Shown here one piece after another: positions 43,702 to 54,300 of a DNA stretch of 64,000 nucleotides; positions within the stretch are counted from its first letter, which is position 1, and each line of letters begins with the position of its first letter. The translations under genes were made by a program, and so were the position numbers. The stretch covers positions 2,294,001 to 2,358,000 of the forward strand of contig NZ_CP043839.1 of the NCBI RefSeq assembly GCF_032878955.1, read 5' to 3'. Origin of the DNA: Butyricimonas paravirosa. GTDB lineage: Bacteria > Bacteroidota > Bacteroidia > Bacteroidales > Marinifilaceae. The notes under the pieces were generated by a model. It was given only the letters and a program-made list of their open reading frames with translations, did no database searches and was not told the origin of the DNA.

Positions 43702-44241
43702 TTATTTATACATGAATAACTTCTCTGGTGTATTCTCCTTCTTCGACAAAGTTGCCAGCACATCCGTACGACTAGGTAGGATAACCACGACTGTCCCCTT
43801 ATCCACGAATTTAGACAACTTCACCAAATCATCATTTTTCAATCGGATACATCCATGAGTCTCCCGCCCGGGAACCGTTGCAGGATCATGCGTACCATGA
43901 ATTCCAATACCTTTAAACCCCGGAGTACTCAACCGGATAAACAGAGGCCCGTAAGCCCCTTTCACCGGTCCTTTCCCGAAGTCATACGTCCAATGTGCCG
44001 CAGATTCTTTACTCACAACTTTAAAAACACCTTCCGGTGTCCGGTTATCCCCCGCTTTCACTTTCTGCCCGAAATTCATCCCGCAAGCGATAGGAAATTT
44101 TAATAACTCCTTCCCGTCATTATCATAAACGGTCATCTTCATCTCTTCCTTAGAGACAATAATGTAAGCGGCCTTTTGCGCAAAGGCCGTTGACGTGATC
44201 ATGAGAAACGATAAACACGCCAGAATATATTTTAACTTCAT
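43702..44241 (-). CDS. L,D-transpeptidase (YkuD family)
   Basis: The 179-residue protein has a signal peptide (YILACLSFLMITSTAFAQ) and a YkuD catalytic domain with GIGIHGTHDPATVPGRETHGCIRLKNDDLVKLSKFVDKGTVVVI; the His and the HGCIRL cysteine are the catalytic residues. Such enzymes crosslink peptidoglycan stems or attach proteins to them. The domain fills almost the whole protein, with no LysM or other binding module. It sits 4 bases behind the S46 peptidase stop and 8 bases before the distal TlpA start codon, so it is part of the same transcription unit. Confidence 0.9.
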   Translation of the reverse strand: MKLKYILACLSFLMITSTAFAQKAAYIIVSKEEMKMTVYDNDGKELLKFPIACGMNFGQKVKAGDNRTPEGVFKVVSKESAAHWTYDFGKGPVKGAYGPLFIRLSTPGFKGIGIHGTHDPATVPGRETHGCIRLKNDDLVKLSKFVDKGTVVVILPSRTDVLATLSKKENTPEKLFMYK

Positions 44242-44245
44242 GTGA

Positions 44246-46348
44246 TTACTTCCCTAATATTTCAGCAATAATATAATTCATGTGAGCATATTTCTCCGTG
44301 ATAAAGAGTAGGTACCGAACGTCCAAACAAATAACCCGATGTAGATTTTGATCAAAGTTGAAATCACGGGTCATGGACTCCCAGTTGCAGTCAAATACCA
44401 ACCCGATCAATTCTCCTTTCGCATTCAATAACGGACTTCCTGAATTACCCCCGGTAACATCTCCATTCATGATAAAATCAGTCGGCAGATCGCCGTTCTC
44501 TCCATAACGCCCGAAATCTTTACGTCCCCAAAGTGTTCTCAATTTCTCCGGCAAATCGAAATCCGGATTCCCCGTGTTCGCATCCGCTTTCGCTATCACC
44601 CCACTTAATCGTGTCTGGTAAGATTTCACGGTTCCGTTTCCTAAAGGTAAATCACAAATCGTTCCGTAAGAAAGACGGATCGTCTTATCTGCATCCGGAT
44701 AATAATCTTCTTGGTGGAAATTCAATCTTCCTTTGTTATACTGGTATTGAGCTTTTCGAACTACATCCAGTTTTTTGCTAACCAAAGCAAATATCTCCCT
44801 ATCCTTTTTCTCCATTTGCTCTACTATTTTATAAGCAAAGTCATCTTCAACTTTCCAATTCGGATTTTTCAATGCGGCCAATAAACGTTCTTCATTAGCA
44901 AATGCAGATTGTTCATACATTTCATCAACAAAACGATCTATATCTCCATTATAGTCTGTCTTCAAGGTTGCAACGAAATTAGGTTGTAAATCTGCATCCA
45001 GATCATCCCATACCAATTTTAACAAGGCTTTTGTCACAGCCCGATCAACTTTCTCTGAATAATCTTTGTAGTGCATTTTCACATTCACCACAAAATTTCT
45101 CATGGACTCCCCTTTTTCTTTCATGACATAGGGAATGGAACGCCCAAAACCGGAAATAAAATTCAGCATTTCACACCCATTTCGAACTTCCACATAATAC
45201 CCTAGAGCAATACGATAACGAGCGCATTCTTTAATTCCTTTCTCCATCGTCTGAAGCATACCAGCATAAGCCTGACGGACGGAATCATTCTCGCAAGAAT
45301 TCAAGAACTCTTGTTCTTGTTCAGCCTTTTTCTTACAAACATCAAGATCCTCAATCCATTGATTTACCCCGATGGAGTTCTTACAATAATTGGCTGATGA
45401 TGCAAATTTTTCTGCATATTTTATACGCAGACTCTCGTCCTCACGCATAAACTTCTGCAATATTTCCTGTCTGGCCGTACGAACCTTGATTAACGGGGGA
45501 TTCAACACGTTCTGCCTCTCCCAGATCAGCATAGAAGTTGCATTCCGTTCCGTGAAACCGGGATAACCAATTGACATAGCGTAATCTCCTTTTTCATAGC
45601 CTTCTGCTGAAACCTTCAGATACACCTCCGGATGATAAGGAACATTATCGGCATGATAACCGGTTGATTTCCCGTCTTTAGATACATACACTCTCAGAAA
45701 AGCGAAATCACAACCATGACGAGGCCACGTCCAGTTATCTGTCTCTCCTCCAAATTTTGCAATTGCAAAAGGGGGCGCCCCCACGAGACGAACATCCTGA
45801 AATGATTGCGTTACATACAGCACGTGCAACGTGTAATCCCGGTAACTGCGAATATTCACTTTCATTCCCGGATATTGTTTCCGGTATTTTTCCGCAATGC
45901 CATTAACAACTCCAAATCTTGTACTATGTTCCGGTTTTACTCCCACCAACTTGGCGTTCACTTCCTCTGAAATATCTTTAATCACCCGGTTAATGGAAAT
46001 ATCAACTCCCTTCAATGGAATTTCTTCCCCCTGATTCATCGCCCAAAATCCATCTCGAATATAGTTATGCTCATCCGAACTACTCTGTTGAATAGCTGCA
46101 TAGGCACAATGATAATTCGTTAGCAACAAACCGTCTTTTGAAATAAAAGAAGCTGTCCCACTTCCATTGTAAGAAATAATAGCCTGGCTTAAACTATCTA
46201 CAATATATTCCACGGGAATTTTCAATCCCAATTTTTTCATCTGAGCCTCATTGTGCTGTTTCAAACGTGATAACAGCCACATTCCCTCATCAGCACGCAG
46301 CGTCAGCACGGGGCATACCAGTAATAGTAATATAATTATTTTTTTCAT
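44246..46348 (-). CDS. S46-family dipeptidyl peptidase (DPP7/DPP11-like)
   Basis: I start it at ATG 46348 (MKKIIILLLLVCPVLTLRADEG, signal peptide; 700 aa); a GTG 33 bases upstream overlaps the preceding gene and lacks a good signal. The chymotrypsin-like triad is His80 in TNYHCAYAAI, Asp214 in WPRHGCDFAFLRVY and Ser636 in GDVTGGNSGSPLLN. The residue 18 after the serine sets P1 specificity in this family: Gly673 in P. gingivalis DPP7, Arg673 in DPP11. Here it is Cys654 (VFDCNWESM). The NWESM context is nearer DPP7, so a hydrophobic P1 is the safer guess. It cleaves dipeptides from peptides in the periplasm. It lies between two TlpA-type genes of locus C. Confidence 0.92.
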   Translation of the reverse strand: MKKIIILLLLVCPVLTLRADEGMWLLSRLKQHNEAQMKKLGLKIPVEYIVDSLSQAIISYNGSGTASFISKDGLLLTNYHCAYAAIQQSSSDEHNYIRDGFWAMNQGEEIPLKGVDISINRVIKDISEEVNAKLVGVKPEHSTRFGVVNGIAEKYRKQYPGMKVNIRSYRDYTLHVLYVTQSFQDVRLVGAPPFAIAKFGGETDNWTWPRHGCDFAFLRVYVSKDGKSTGYHADNVPYHPEVYLKVSAEGYEKGDYAMSIGYPGFTERNATSMLIWERQNVLNPPLIKVRTARQEILQKFMREDESLRIKYAEKFASSANYCKNSIGVNQWIEDLDVCKKKAEQEQEFLNSCENDSVRQAYAGMLQTMEKGIKECARYRIALGYYVEVRNGCEMLNFISGFGRSIPYVMKEKGESMRNFVVNVKMHYKDYSEKVDRAVTKALLKLVWDDLDADLQPNFVATLKTDYNGDIDRFVDEMYEQSAFANEERLLAALKNPNWKVEDDFAYKIVEQMEKKDREIFALVSKKLDVVRKAQYQYNKGRLNFHQEDYYPDADKTIRLSYGTICDLPLGNGTVKSYQTRLSGVIAKADANTGNPDFDLPEKLRTLWGRKDFGRYGENGDLPTDFIMNGDVTGGNSGSPLLNAKGELIGLVFDCNWESMTRDFNFDQNLHRVICLDVRYLLFITEKYAHMNYIIAEILGK

Positions 46349-46377
46349 TCTCGAACATTTAGAAAACAACCCAGTAA

Positions 46378-47490
46378 TCACTTATTTTGGAATAATCCGG
46401 TACAAAATGCAACCAATTCTTCCCCTTTAAGTCCTTGAGCCAGAATTTTACCTTCCGGATCAATCACCCATATAGCCGGAATACCGTCAATCCCGTATAG
46501 TTGTGCCACCGGGGTATTTTTACCGCCTTTTAATAACTGGCACCCATGATTCCAGATCATGCCATCTTCCTCGATCGCTTTCAACCAAGCCGCTTTCTTA
46601 TCATCCAAGGAGACAGAAAACACTTCCAATCCCGCATCATGAAATTTATTATATATATCCTTGATATAAACCGTCTCTTCCCGACAAGGCGCACACCAAG
46701 ATGCCCAGAAATCCAAAATAAGATATTTACCCCGGAAAGAAGAAAGTTTTATCGTTCCATCATCCACCGTCTTCACTTCAAAATCAGGAGCCATCACTCC
46801 CGGAGATATTTTACGTAAAACATCAGCCTGTGCTTTCAATTCTTTATAATACCTGTTATCAGCTAATTGAGGGGTAAATTTTGCTAATATCCGATCAATC
46901 TCATCGTATTTCAACAATTGCAACGATTGATGATACAGCAATAAAGGGACCACGGAATTTGCATCCGCTTGTGCTAATGAATCTTTATAACGTTCGATCT
47001 CTCCCTCTAGCTTTTGGAAAAGTTGCGTGTATTTTACTCGTTTAATGCTATCCGACTCGTTACTGCTACCTATTTCTTTTCCCAAAAGATTTCGTTGCTT
47101 GGCGATATCCAACATGAACTTCTGGTATCGATCCCAACTATCGTTTGCCGGTGTTCCCGTTACATTTGCATCATAAATCGTTTTCCCACTTCCTTCGATA
47201 CGTACATTTCCTTGTTCTGCAAAAAAAGCAACCGACGAACGCTTATCTCCAAATTTCAAACTATATTGCTCACCCCATAAATCACGAGGGATCTCCAAGC
47301 GGAAACTCCCGTCTTTCATGACGGTTTGCATAAGTGTATCATGCGTGAACTCACCCGTTCTCCGCAACAGATAAACCGTTGTCTCTCCTGAGAAGTCACT
47401 CATTTTACCATCCACTTTACACGCATCACCACTACAACCACTTAATATTAACATACAAAGTAGATACATCAATCCACCAAACTTTTTCAT
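46378..47490 (-). CDS. DUF4369-TlpA thiol-disulfide lipoprotein (proximal copy, locus C)
   Basis: Starting at ATG 47490 (MKKFGGLMYLLCMLILSGC, lipidated Cys) it has 370 residues; an ATG 42 bases upstream would bury the signal. It has a DUF4369-like N-terminus (KVDGKMSDFSGETTVYLLRRTGEFTHDT) and a C-terminal thioredoxin domain with LILDFWASWCAPCREETVYIKDIYNKF (CAPC) and YGIDGIPAIWVIDPEGKILAQGLKGEEL. Role as for the distal copy. Their separate retention around an S46 peptidase and a transpeptidase suggests two client proteins. Confidence 0.9.
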   Translation of the reverse strand: MKKFGGLMYLLCMLILSGCSGDACKVDGKMSDFSGETTVYLLRRTGEFTHDTLMQTVMKDGSFRLEIPRDLWGEQYSLKFGDKRSSVAFFAEQGNVRIEGSGKTIYDANVTGTPANDSWDRYQKFMLDIAKQRNLLGKEIGSSNESDSIKRVKYTQLFQKLEGEIERYKDSLAQADANSVVPLLLYHQSLQLLKYDEIDRILAKFTPQLADNRYYKELKAQADVLRKISPGVMAPDFEVKTVDDGTIKLSSFRGKYLILDFWASWCAPCREETVYIKDIYNKFHDAGLEVFSVSLDDKKAAWLKAIEEDGMIWNHGCQLLKGGKNTPVAQLYGIDGIPAIWVIDPEGKILAQGLKGEELVAFCTGLFQNK

Positions 47491-47596
47491 ACTCGACTCT
47501 TTTATAAATACAGTTTTTACATACACGAACATTTTCAGAGGGAATACACCGACATCAACCGCCGATGCTCCCCCTGAAGAATACTAAACTTTAGGT

Positions 47597-49105
47597 CTAT
47601 TTTGACTTGTAAGCCATGTGAGTAATCTTCTTGAAACCCTCATACGTCTTAATCTTGTCTTTTAGCACCTCTCCACTTGTCTCCACGATCGGACATTCCA
47701 GCAATTTTCCTTCCCCTGTCGTTGAATTATAGACCCCGACATAAAGAAGTTTACCTTCATTCTCTTTACCGGATACTTTAAACAAATACATCATGCTAAT
47801 TTCATACCCCGCTTGAATCAACTCATCCGGCAAGGTATAACGCAAGGTTGAAGTTCCACCCGAAGTATAATTACATTGCTTTACTTCTGTCGCTGTCGCG
47901 TAATAAAGTAACTCACTCCGATTTCCCACGGCAAATGCCTTGGCATCCTTCATGTCCGTACATCCGCTTGCACTGTATTTCCCGACACCCCGATTTCCAT
48001 CGTCAAATTTGGAAAAATCACACACGTAAATAGTGTGATCAGCTACATTATCCGGATCTCGCATCACGCAATACCATTTTTTCTCGAATCCATGCTCCGC
48101 ATATACCATATCCTTCCCGATCAAATTCATGTCGAAAGCGGCTGCAGCCCCGGCTTCTTTAAACGTTTTAGGAGTTCTACTATAATCAATATACAAGAAA
48201 CGTCTTTGTAACCGATCATAGAAAATACCATAATAATACCCACGTTCTTGAGTTCCAATAAACGGTTCTGCATAATACTCCATACCAAAAACAGGAACAC
48301 CAAACTTCGTGAATGTAGTGGTTGACTGGCTGGCGAAATACAACTTTCCTCCGTTAACTAACAAATCGTTGTAAAGCCATGAATTATATCCTTGAAAATC
48401 GATCTTACTGCTTTCCAACGGCTCTGTGAACATATCGGCATACGCATCCAATATCTCCAAATCACTTCCTCTCGTCCGGAATCCCCCCTGATTTCCTTTC
48501 GTGTACACGTAAACATTATGGGTATTATTCACGTAGGCAACCATCCCCGGAACCCCAACTGCTCTATGACCGTTAGTTATCGAGAAAATATTATGCTTTA
48601 CACCATCTGTCGCCGCATCCGTAACAATTCTATCATTTACCAGAATACTCACGTCCGTCGAATCAGAATCACCATGCATAACCATTAATCCCACCGAGGC
48701 AAAAGATTCCACATAAAGTTTACGAGACATTACCTCGGAAACGCCATTTTGTTTATCCGTTACCGTAAAACTAAGCGTATATTCTCCCGGTGGAGTTGTC
48801 ACCTTATAATTCAATTTTCTTTCTTGCCCAACCACATCGTTTACAATCTTTCCCGTTTCCGTGTTAGGCATATTCGACTCTTGGAAAATCTTCCACTCGT
48901 AAGATAAATTTGAATCATCCGCCCCTTGTTTAACACCCGGATCGACCACCAAATAATCCAACTGGGTTATCCGATACGAATTTGCCATTTTTGAAGAATC
49001 AATTTCGATAGGTAACAAATCCGAATAGGAATAATTTCCTTCATCATCCAAACAAGCTTGGAAAAGGAAAAGTCCCATAATCAATATCCATATATTTTTA
49101 TTCAT
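47597..49105 (-). CDS. PKD-like family lipoprotein, locus C
   Basis: The 502-residue lipoprotein (signal ILIMGLFLFQAC) begins LDDEGNYSYSDLLPIEIDSS and has a PKD-like beta domain (LSYEWKIFQESNMPNT...VTTPPGEYTLSFTVTDKQNGVSEVMSRKLYV). The rest, from about 135, looks like a repeated-blade beta structure with many aromatic strands. It is the usual companion of DUF4843 lipoproteins behind SusD genes. It is probably surface-exposed and binds substrate; no enzyme motif is visible. It lies 37 bp downstream of the DUF4843 gene. Confidence 0.8.
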   Translation of the reverse strand: MNKNIWILIMGLFLFQACLDDEGNYSYSDLLPIEIDSSKMANSYRITQLDYLVVDPGVKQGADDSNLSYEWKIFQESNMPNTETGKIVNDVVGQERKLNYKVTTPPGEYTLSFTVTDKQNGVSEVMSRKLYVESFASVGLMVMHGDSDSTDVSILVNDRIVTDAATDGVKHNIFSITNGHRAVGVPGMVAYVNNTHNVYVYTKGNQGGFRTRGSDLEILDAYADMFTEPLESSKIDFQGYNSWLYNDLLVNGGKLYFASQSTTTFTKFGVPVFGMEYYAEPFIGTQERGYYYGIFYDRLQRRFLYIDYSRTPKTFKEAGAAAAFDMNLIGKDMVYAEHGFEKKWYCVMRDPDNVADHTIYVCDFSKFDDGNRGVGKYSASGCTDMKDAKAFAVGNRSELLYYATATEVKQCNYTSGGTSTLRYTLPDELIQAGYEISMMYLFKVSGKENEGKLLYVGVYNSTTGEGKLLECPIVETSGEVLKDKIKTYEGFKKITHMAYKSK

Positions 49106-49142
49106 ATTCTTCCAATTAATTCAATCAATATCTATATTTTTC

Positions 49143-49886
49143 CTATCCGATACCACCTGTTCCAGTCCAAACCTGAAATTCTACCAATCCAAGTTCATCC
49201 TCTAAAGGTTCATCATGTGTTTTATTGTATTCGTAAAGAGCTTCACGCACCTTCGCGTTATAAAACCCTAATGTCACAAGATCCTGCGGGTCCGGTAATT
49301 CCACGATGCCACAAGCCTCCAAAATGAAAGCATAACGGGTCTCGGTAAACTCCCCGAAACAATTCTTATAATTGGAAGAATCCCAGTTATCCGGCTTGAT
49401 AAACATATCTCCCCACAAAAAAATGGCTTTACTCGTTTTCTCAAAACCAACCCCAAAATATTCATTCGGTTCAACGGTCAACTCCAAGCGTACACTCTTA
49501 TCCTTTAAACCGGCACGATACACGACCAAAGGTACATCCACCGTGTAGCTATTAGCCGGCATACTGACAGGGTCTAGTTTATAGTTTTCATCTTTCTTTG
49601 CCGTGGTCGTTTCCTCGTTCACCACGAACTTGATTTCCCGGTCATACGGAACCGATTTCCCGATAATACGAGCTTTAAACCACAAGGTATCTTCTACACA
49701 TTCATCACCTTTGGCCGGAAAAGAAAACACCATCGAATCCCGAGGAGTATTATTCAATCCATAACCCGGCATTTCAAACACCAGATACGCCTCGTTCCCG
49801 TAAACCTCTACATCTTTTTCTTCACAAGAAGACAAAGCAAATACCGAGGCTACAACCAGCATGATATATTTAAAATAACAATTCAT
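49143..49886 (-). CDS. DUF4843 lipoprotein, locus C
   Basis: Starting at ATG 49886 (MNCYFKYIMLVVASVFALSSC) it has 247 residues; the longer upstream frame is arginine-rich, overlaps susD and has no signal. The N-terminal pattern EAYLVFEMPGYGLNNTPRDSMVFSFPAKGDECVEDTLWFKARIIGKSVPYDREIKFVVNEETTTAKKDENYKLDP matches DUF4843: a predicted beta-sandwich, then a C-terminal helical part. It is a SusD-linked accessory of unknown ligand, presumably on the cell surface. Confidence 0.85.
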   Translation of the reverse strand: MNCYFKYIMLVVASVFALSSCEEKDVEVYGNEAYLVFEMPGYGLNNTPRDSMVFSFPAKGDECVEDTLWFKARIIGKSVPYDREIKFVVNEETTTAKKDENYKLDPVSMPANSYTVDVPLVVYRAGLKDKSVRLELTVEPNEYFGVGFEKTSKAIFLWGDMFIKPDNWDSSNYKNCFGEFTETRYAFILEACGIVELPDPQDLVTLGFYNAKVREALYEYNKTHDEPLEDELGLVEFQVWTGTGGIG

Positions 49887-49893
49887 AATTCTC

Positions 49894-51354
49894 TTATTTT
49901 GTTTCATCTGTCGTGTAATAGTCTCCAAACTCAATTTCATCATCCGGCTTCGGCAACACGTAAACATTATCCTCCGTCGCCGTCTGGTAACCATAAGGGA
50001 ATTTTGTCAGCTCATTACGCTTGCAATAGTAGAAAAGCTGTCCCTCCGCTAAAAACTCTTTTGCATACTCTTTCGTCAATTCGTCACGCAATTTACTTGC
50101 ATCCGTCAAATCTGACACGATACCCCGATGCCGTCTCACCTCGTTCAAATACTCCAAAGCCTTTGCGTCATCTTCTCCGATCAAACACTCGGCCATGATA
50201 TATGCCATCTCGGAACGACGAATCATCGGTAATCTCTTGGCATAATCTGCTTTATAGTTATCCGGTTGATAATATTTACGAATCACGTAATCCCGGCTAC
50301 CGGTCTCCTGCTGTTTCATGATATAGTTTACCCGGTAATCATTCCCTCCGACAGCATTTCCCCGTCCGATCTCGTACCATTGTTGCATCGTGTAATTCTG
50401 GCAATAAAGCTGTTGACTACTCCCGTCTGTCAATAACCATTTATTAGCCAAATCCTTTAAATCCTTCACGTTAAGAGCAAAAATATGTTCGGTAGAGAAC
50501 GTGAAATCTCGATCTTTATCTTCTGTTGCGGAAATAGCACTTGTCGTTACCCAAGGAAAAATATCATCGGCTATTTCCAAAATCTCCCCGGCAGCCGCCT
50601 TGGCAGTCTCCAGATCATCCCCCCACATGGCAACACGAGCCTGTAATGCCTTCACCGCAAAATAATTGATACGCATCTGGCGGGCATTCATAAACCCATC
50701 ACCGGAAAGATCTTTCAATTTTCCTTCCCGAATCGGGTCCTTTTCCAGACAAGTCAAAGCATTTTTAATATCCTCGTTCAACAAGGCCAACACCTCTTTC
50801 CCCGTGTACACGTGAGGAACTTCGATTTGTAAGGTTTTTACATACGGGATTGCCTCTTTATTCAAATCGGCAGCCGATGCAAATAAACGCAACAAGTCAA
50901 AATGGATATACGCTCTTAATCCCAATGCTTCTCCCTTGATAATATTATAATTATCACCCGTGAAAACAGATTGACGCTTATCAATATTATCCAATAGATT
51001 ATTCACATTGGCCAGCATATTATACATCTTACTCCACATGGCATCAATCTGCGCCCGTACGGTTGTACTGGTCAAATATTTCCATTGTGCAACTTCATTG
51101 TACACCTGATTATTATAAGCGGCATAAGGCCCTGTCACAACATCAATAAACCCGTAAGTCAATTCACGCCCGTAAAGAGCCTCCGCTTTCATCAAAGTAT
51201 AAGCCCCGATCAAAGCATCCTTAAAACCTGCCTCTGTTTCAAACAGATCATCAGACTTCACCTTCGTACGGGGTTCCACGTCCAACCATGACTCGCAAGA
51301 ACTTACCAGCACGGTCAGAATCAGTAACACACTGTATATAATTCTCTTTTTCAT
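49894..51354 (-). CDS. SusD/RagB-type lipoprotein, locus C
   Basis: The 486-residue protein has the signal SVLLILTVLVSSC, then LDVEPRTKVKSDDLFETEAGFKDALIGAYTLM, ALGLRAYIHFDLLRLFASAADLNKEAIPYV and a C-terminal RRSEMAYIMAECLIGEDDAKALEYLNEVRRHRGI with LTKEYAKEFLAEGQLFYYCKRNEL. These are the conserved pieces of RagB/SusD proteins. Its start lies 11 bases from the susC stop and the DUF4843 gene starts 7 bases behind its stop. Confidence 0.93.
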   Translation of the reverse strand: MKKRIIYSVLLILTVLVSSCESWLDVEPRTKVKSDDLFETEAGFKDALIGAYTLMKAEALYGRELTYGFIDVVTGPYAAYNNQVYNEVAQWKYLTSTTVRAQIDAMWSKMYNMLANVNNLLDNIDKRQSVFTGDNYNIIKGEALGLRAYIHFDLLRLFASAADLNKEAIPYVKTLQIEVPHVYTGKEVLALLNEDIKNALTCLEKDPIREGKLKDLSGDGFMNARQMRINYFAVKALQARVAMWGDDLETAKAAAGEILEIADDIFPWVTTSAISATEDKDRDFTFSTEHIFALNVKDLKDLANKWLLTDGSSQQLYCQNYTMQQWYEIGRGNAVGGNDYRVNYIMKQQETGSRDYVIRKYYQPDNYKADYAKRLPMIRRSEMAYIMAECLIGEDDAKALEYLNEVRRHRGIVSDLTDASKLRDELTKEYAKEFLAEGQLFYYCKRNELTKFPYGYQTATEDNVYVLPKPDDEIEFGDYYTTDETK

Positions 51355-51365
51355 CTTCAGGTTTC

Positions 51366-54300
51366 TTAAAAGTTAACATTCAACGTAAACGAACAATACC
51401 GGGCAAAAGGATATGAAGTTCCTCGTTCAATCTGGACAGAAGATATTTTACCTATGTCATTCATATTAAATTGCAACTGCAATCTTTCCAATCCACATTT
51501 CTCCACGAAACCAAACCGATAGAAATCATACCCGATCGACAATGCCGAGAAATCGAATTCATTTAACTTCTGAACAAAACGGGAAGTTGCCTGAGTCGGT
51601 TTGTTCCAAGCCCCGATACTCTTGAATTGTACATTATCACCCTCTTTCAGCCATGCATCATAGTAAGCCCGTTTGTCCACGTTATAATTTAACTGGGCAT
51701 TTTCAACCTTGTCCACCAAGGTTTGATTATACATATACTCCCCGATACGATACAACCCGGTGAAAGACACGGATAATCCTTTGTACTCAAAAGTAAAACC
51801 AACATTTCCCATCAACTTCGGCTCGGTATCTCCACAAACCACCTGGTCCAAAGCCGACCACGTGTCTGTTAACGTCCCGTCCGGACGTACAAAAACTTCC
51901 TTACCACTGGATGGATCAATTCCTTTAGAGCGAACAGCCCAGATAGCATTCAAAGATTGTCCCTCGACAAAGCGCACGAAAGGCTTGTTCGACTTGGCCG
52001 CCTCTTTATCTTGCGAACTCGTCAAAGAACTCAAAGAATTGGAAATCTCTTTAATCTTGTTCTTGTTGGAAGTTCCGGCAACAAACACGTTCAATGACAT
52101 CCGGTCTTCCGGACGAGAAAGCACCAAATAATTCACGTTAAACTCGTACCCGGTATTTAACAATTTACCTAAATTATCCTTGTAACTGGTAAATCCCAAA
52201 GAGGGCGGAGTCGTAATATCGGTCAGCAAATTATTGGTTACCGAACGATAGTAATCGAACTTCACGTTCAAACGCCCCCACAAATTCACGTCAATACCAT
52301 AGTTCGTGTCAAATTTTTGCTGCCATTTCAATTTGCTGTTAGCCAACCCTTCCAGGTAAGTTCCGATAAAATCCAGATAAGAATCATCCGTGAAGTAATT
52401 ATACAACAACATCCCTTGATATGAATTAAAGTTCTGAGAACCTGTATATCCCATGGACGCTCTTAATCGCAATTGTCTCACCACACCGGATTCTTTAAAG
52501 AAAGCCTCATTATGCACGTTCCATCCCAAACCGGCAGACCAGAAAGTTCCCCACCGGTTATCTGATCCGAACTGAGAAGAGGCACTTGCTCTCAACGAAA
52601 AGTCAGCCAAATAACGATCATCGTATGAATAGTTCACCGCCAACAAAGCACCCACTTCCCTGTCAATAGACTCGCTTCCCGTCGGCTTTGAATTATCGGC
52701 ATATTGCTTTGCAAAAATGATGTTATCCATCTTATCATTCGGGAACCCGACAGCCGAATGGATGTACTCTTCCGAATTACTACTACGAATATTAGCCCCC
52801 AAGTTAGCAAACAAAATATGCTTGTCCCAATTATGAGAATAATTCAGGTTTATATCCGAACTTACAGAAAATGATTTTCCGTATGTTTGCTTGTAACTTC
52901 CTCGTTTGAAAAAATCATCCTCTGCCGTATTTATAAATTTCAAATGACTTCCCGGCAAAAATTCTTCTCCCCCGCTAATTCTATTCGTCAAACCGACACG
53001 TCCCACGAGTTTCATCCCCGGCTGGATATTCCATTCCAAATAAGTATTATTCGTATAATCCGTGTAATTCTTCTTATACGTCGTGTTAATGGTTGCATTA
53101 AACAACGGGTTATACACTTTTTCCGAAAGCACGGGACCTACGCCCAAATATTTCCGCAATGTTCCATCCTCATTATAAGGACGCCAATAAGAATTTAACT
53201 TGGCATATTCCGAGAATTCACCATACGGAGAATCCTCCGACTTCGTGGTTGAAAACGAGAACTGATTCCGGAACAACAACTTTTTATATTGATAAATTAC
53301 GGTGAATCCTCCCCCGATCGTGTTACGTTTAGACCCCTTCATAACACCTTCGATATTATTGTAAGAAAGATCTACCCCTACTCTCAGCTCACTCGTACCG
53401 ACCTCAAAATTCAACGTATGCTTATGTCCGATTCCATTACGCAAAGGCTTAGACAACCAATCCGTGTTTACCCCCTTCTCAACTTCTTCCAGATTATGGT
53501 AATACAATTGTGTCTTCTCGAAATCCTGCTTGGGAGTTATTCCCTCGTAAGCGCCCAACTGATATTCCAAATCTAATTTCTCTCTGGCGTTACACAAATT
53601 ATAACTGCTCAAATCAGGCATCTCCAAATTCAAAGAACCGATATAATTCACCCGTAACTCTCCGGATTGCACACGAACCGTTTCAATAACCATTACCCCG
53701 TTCGCCGCTTTAGAACCATAAATTGCTTTTGCCGCGGCATCTTTCAACAAGGTAACACTTTCAATCCGGTTAATATCCAAATCAATCACCTTCTCCAAGG
53801 TCGTCTCGAAACCATCCAGAATAAACAAAGGCAAGTTCGGATTCGACGTGTATTGTCCTTTAATATCCGGAAACGAAGAGGTTCCCCGCAAATCCATATC
53901 CGGCAACTTATTCGGGTCCGAACCGAAAGATAAATTCTGGGAAATATTCAACGCCGGGTCCATATTTCTTAAACTCTGGATCAGGTTTTGGTTTCCCCGT
54001 TTTAATAATTCCTTCCGGGTAACCGTTGTTGCCGAACCGGTAAAACTTTCTGCCCTACGCTCGAAGACACCGGTAACCACCACTTCCTCCAAACTCTCGG
54101 AACTCTCCTTTAAAACCACCCGCAAAGGCTTTTGATCCTTCACCACGATTTCTTGGCTTTCCATCCCCACGAACGAAAATACTAAGGTTACCTCTCCTTC
54201 CAAAGTAAGCGACAACTCGAACTTTCCATCCACATCCGTCGCCCCTCCAAAAGTGGTTCCCTTCACGATAACCGTTACCCCCGGTAAAGGCTCCCCTTTC

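Noticed and set aside
49887..49994. N-terminal extension of the DUF4843 gene
   Set aside because: It is arginine-rich, lies inside the susD gene and would put the lipoprotein signal 36 residues into the protein.
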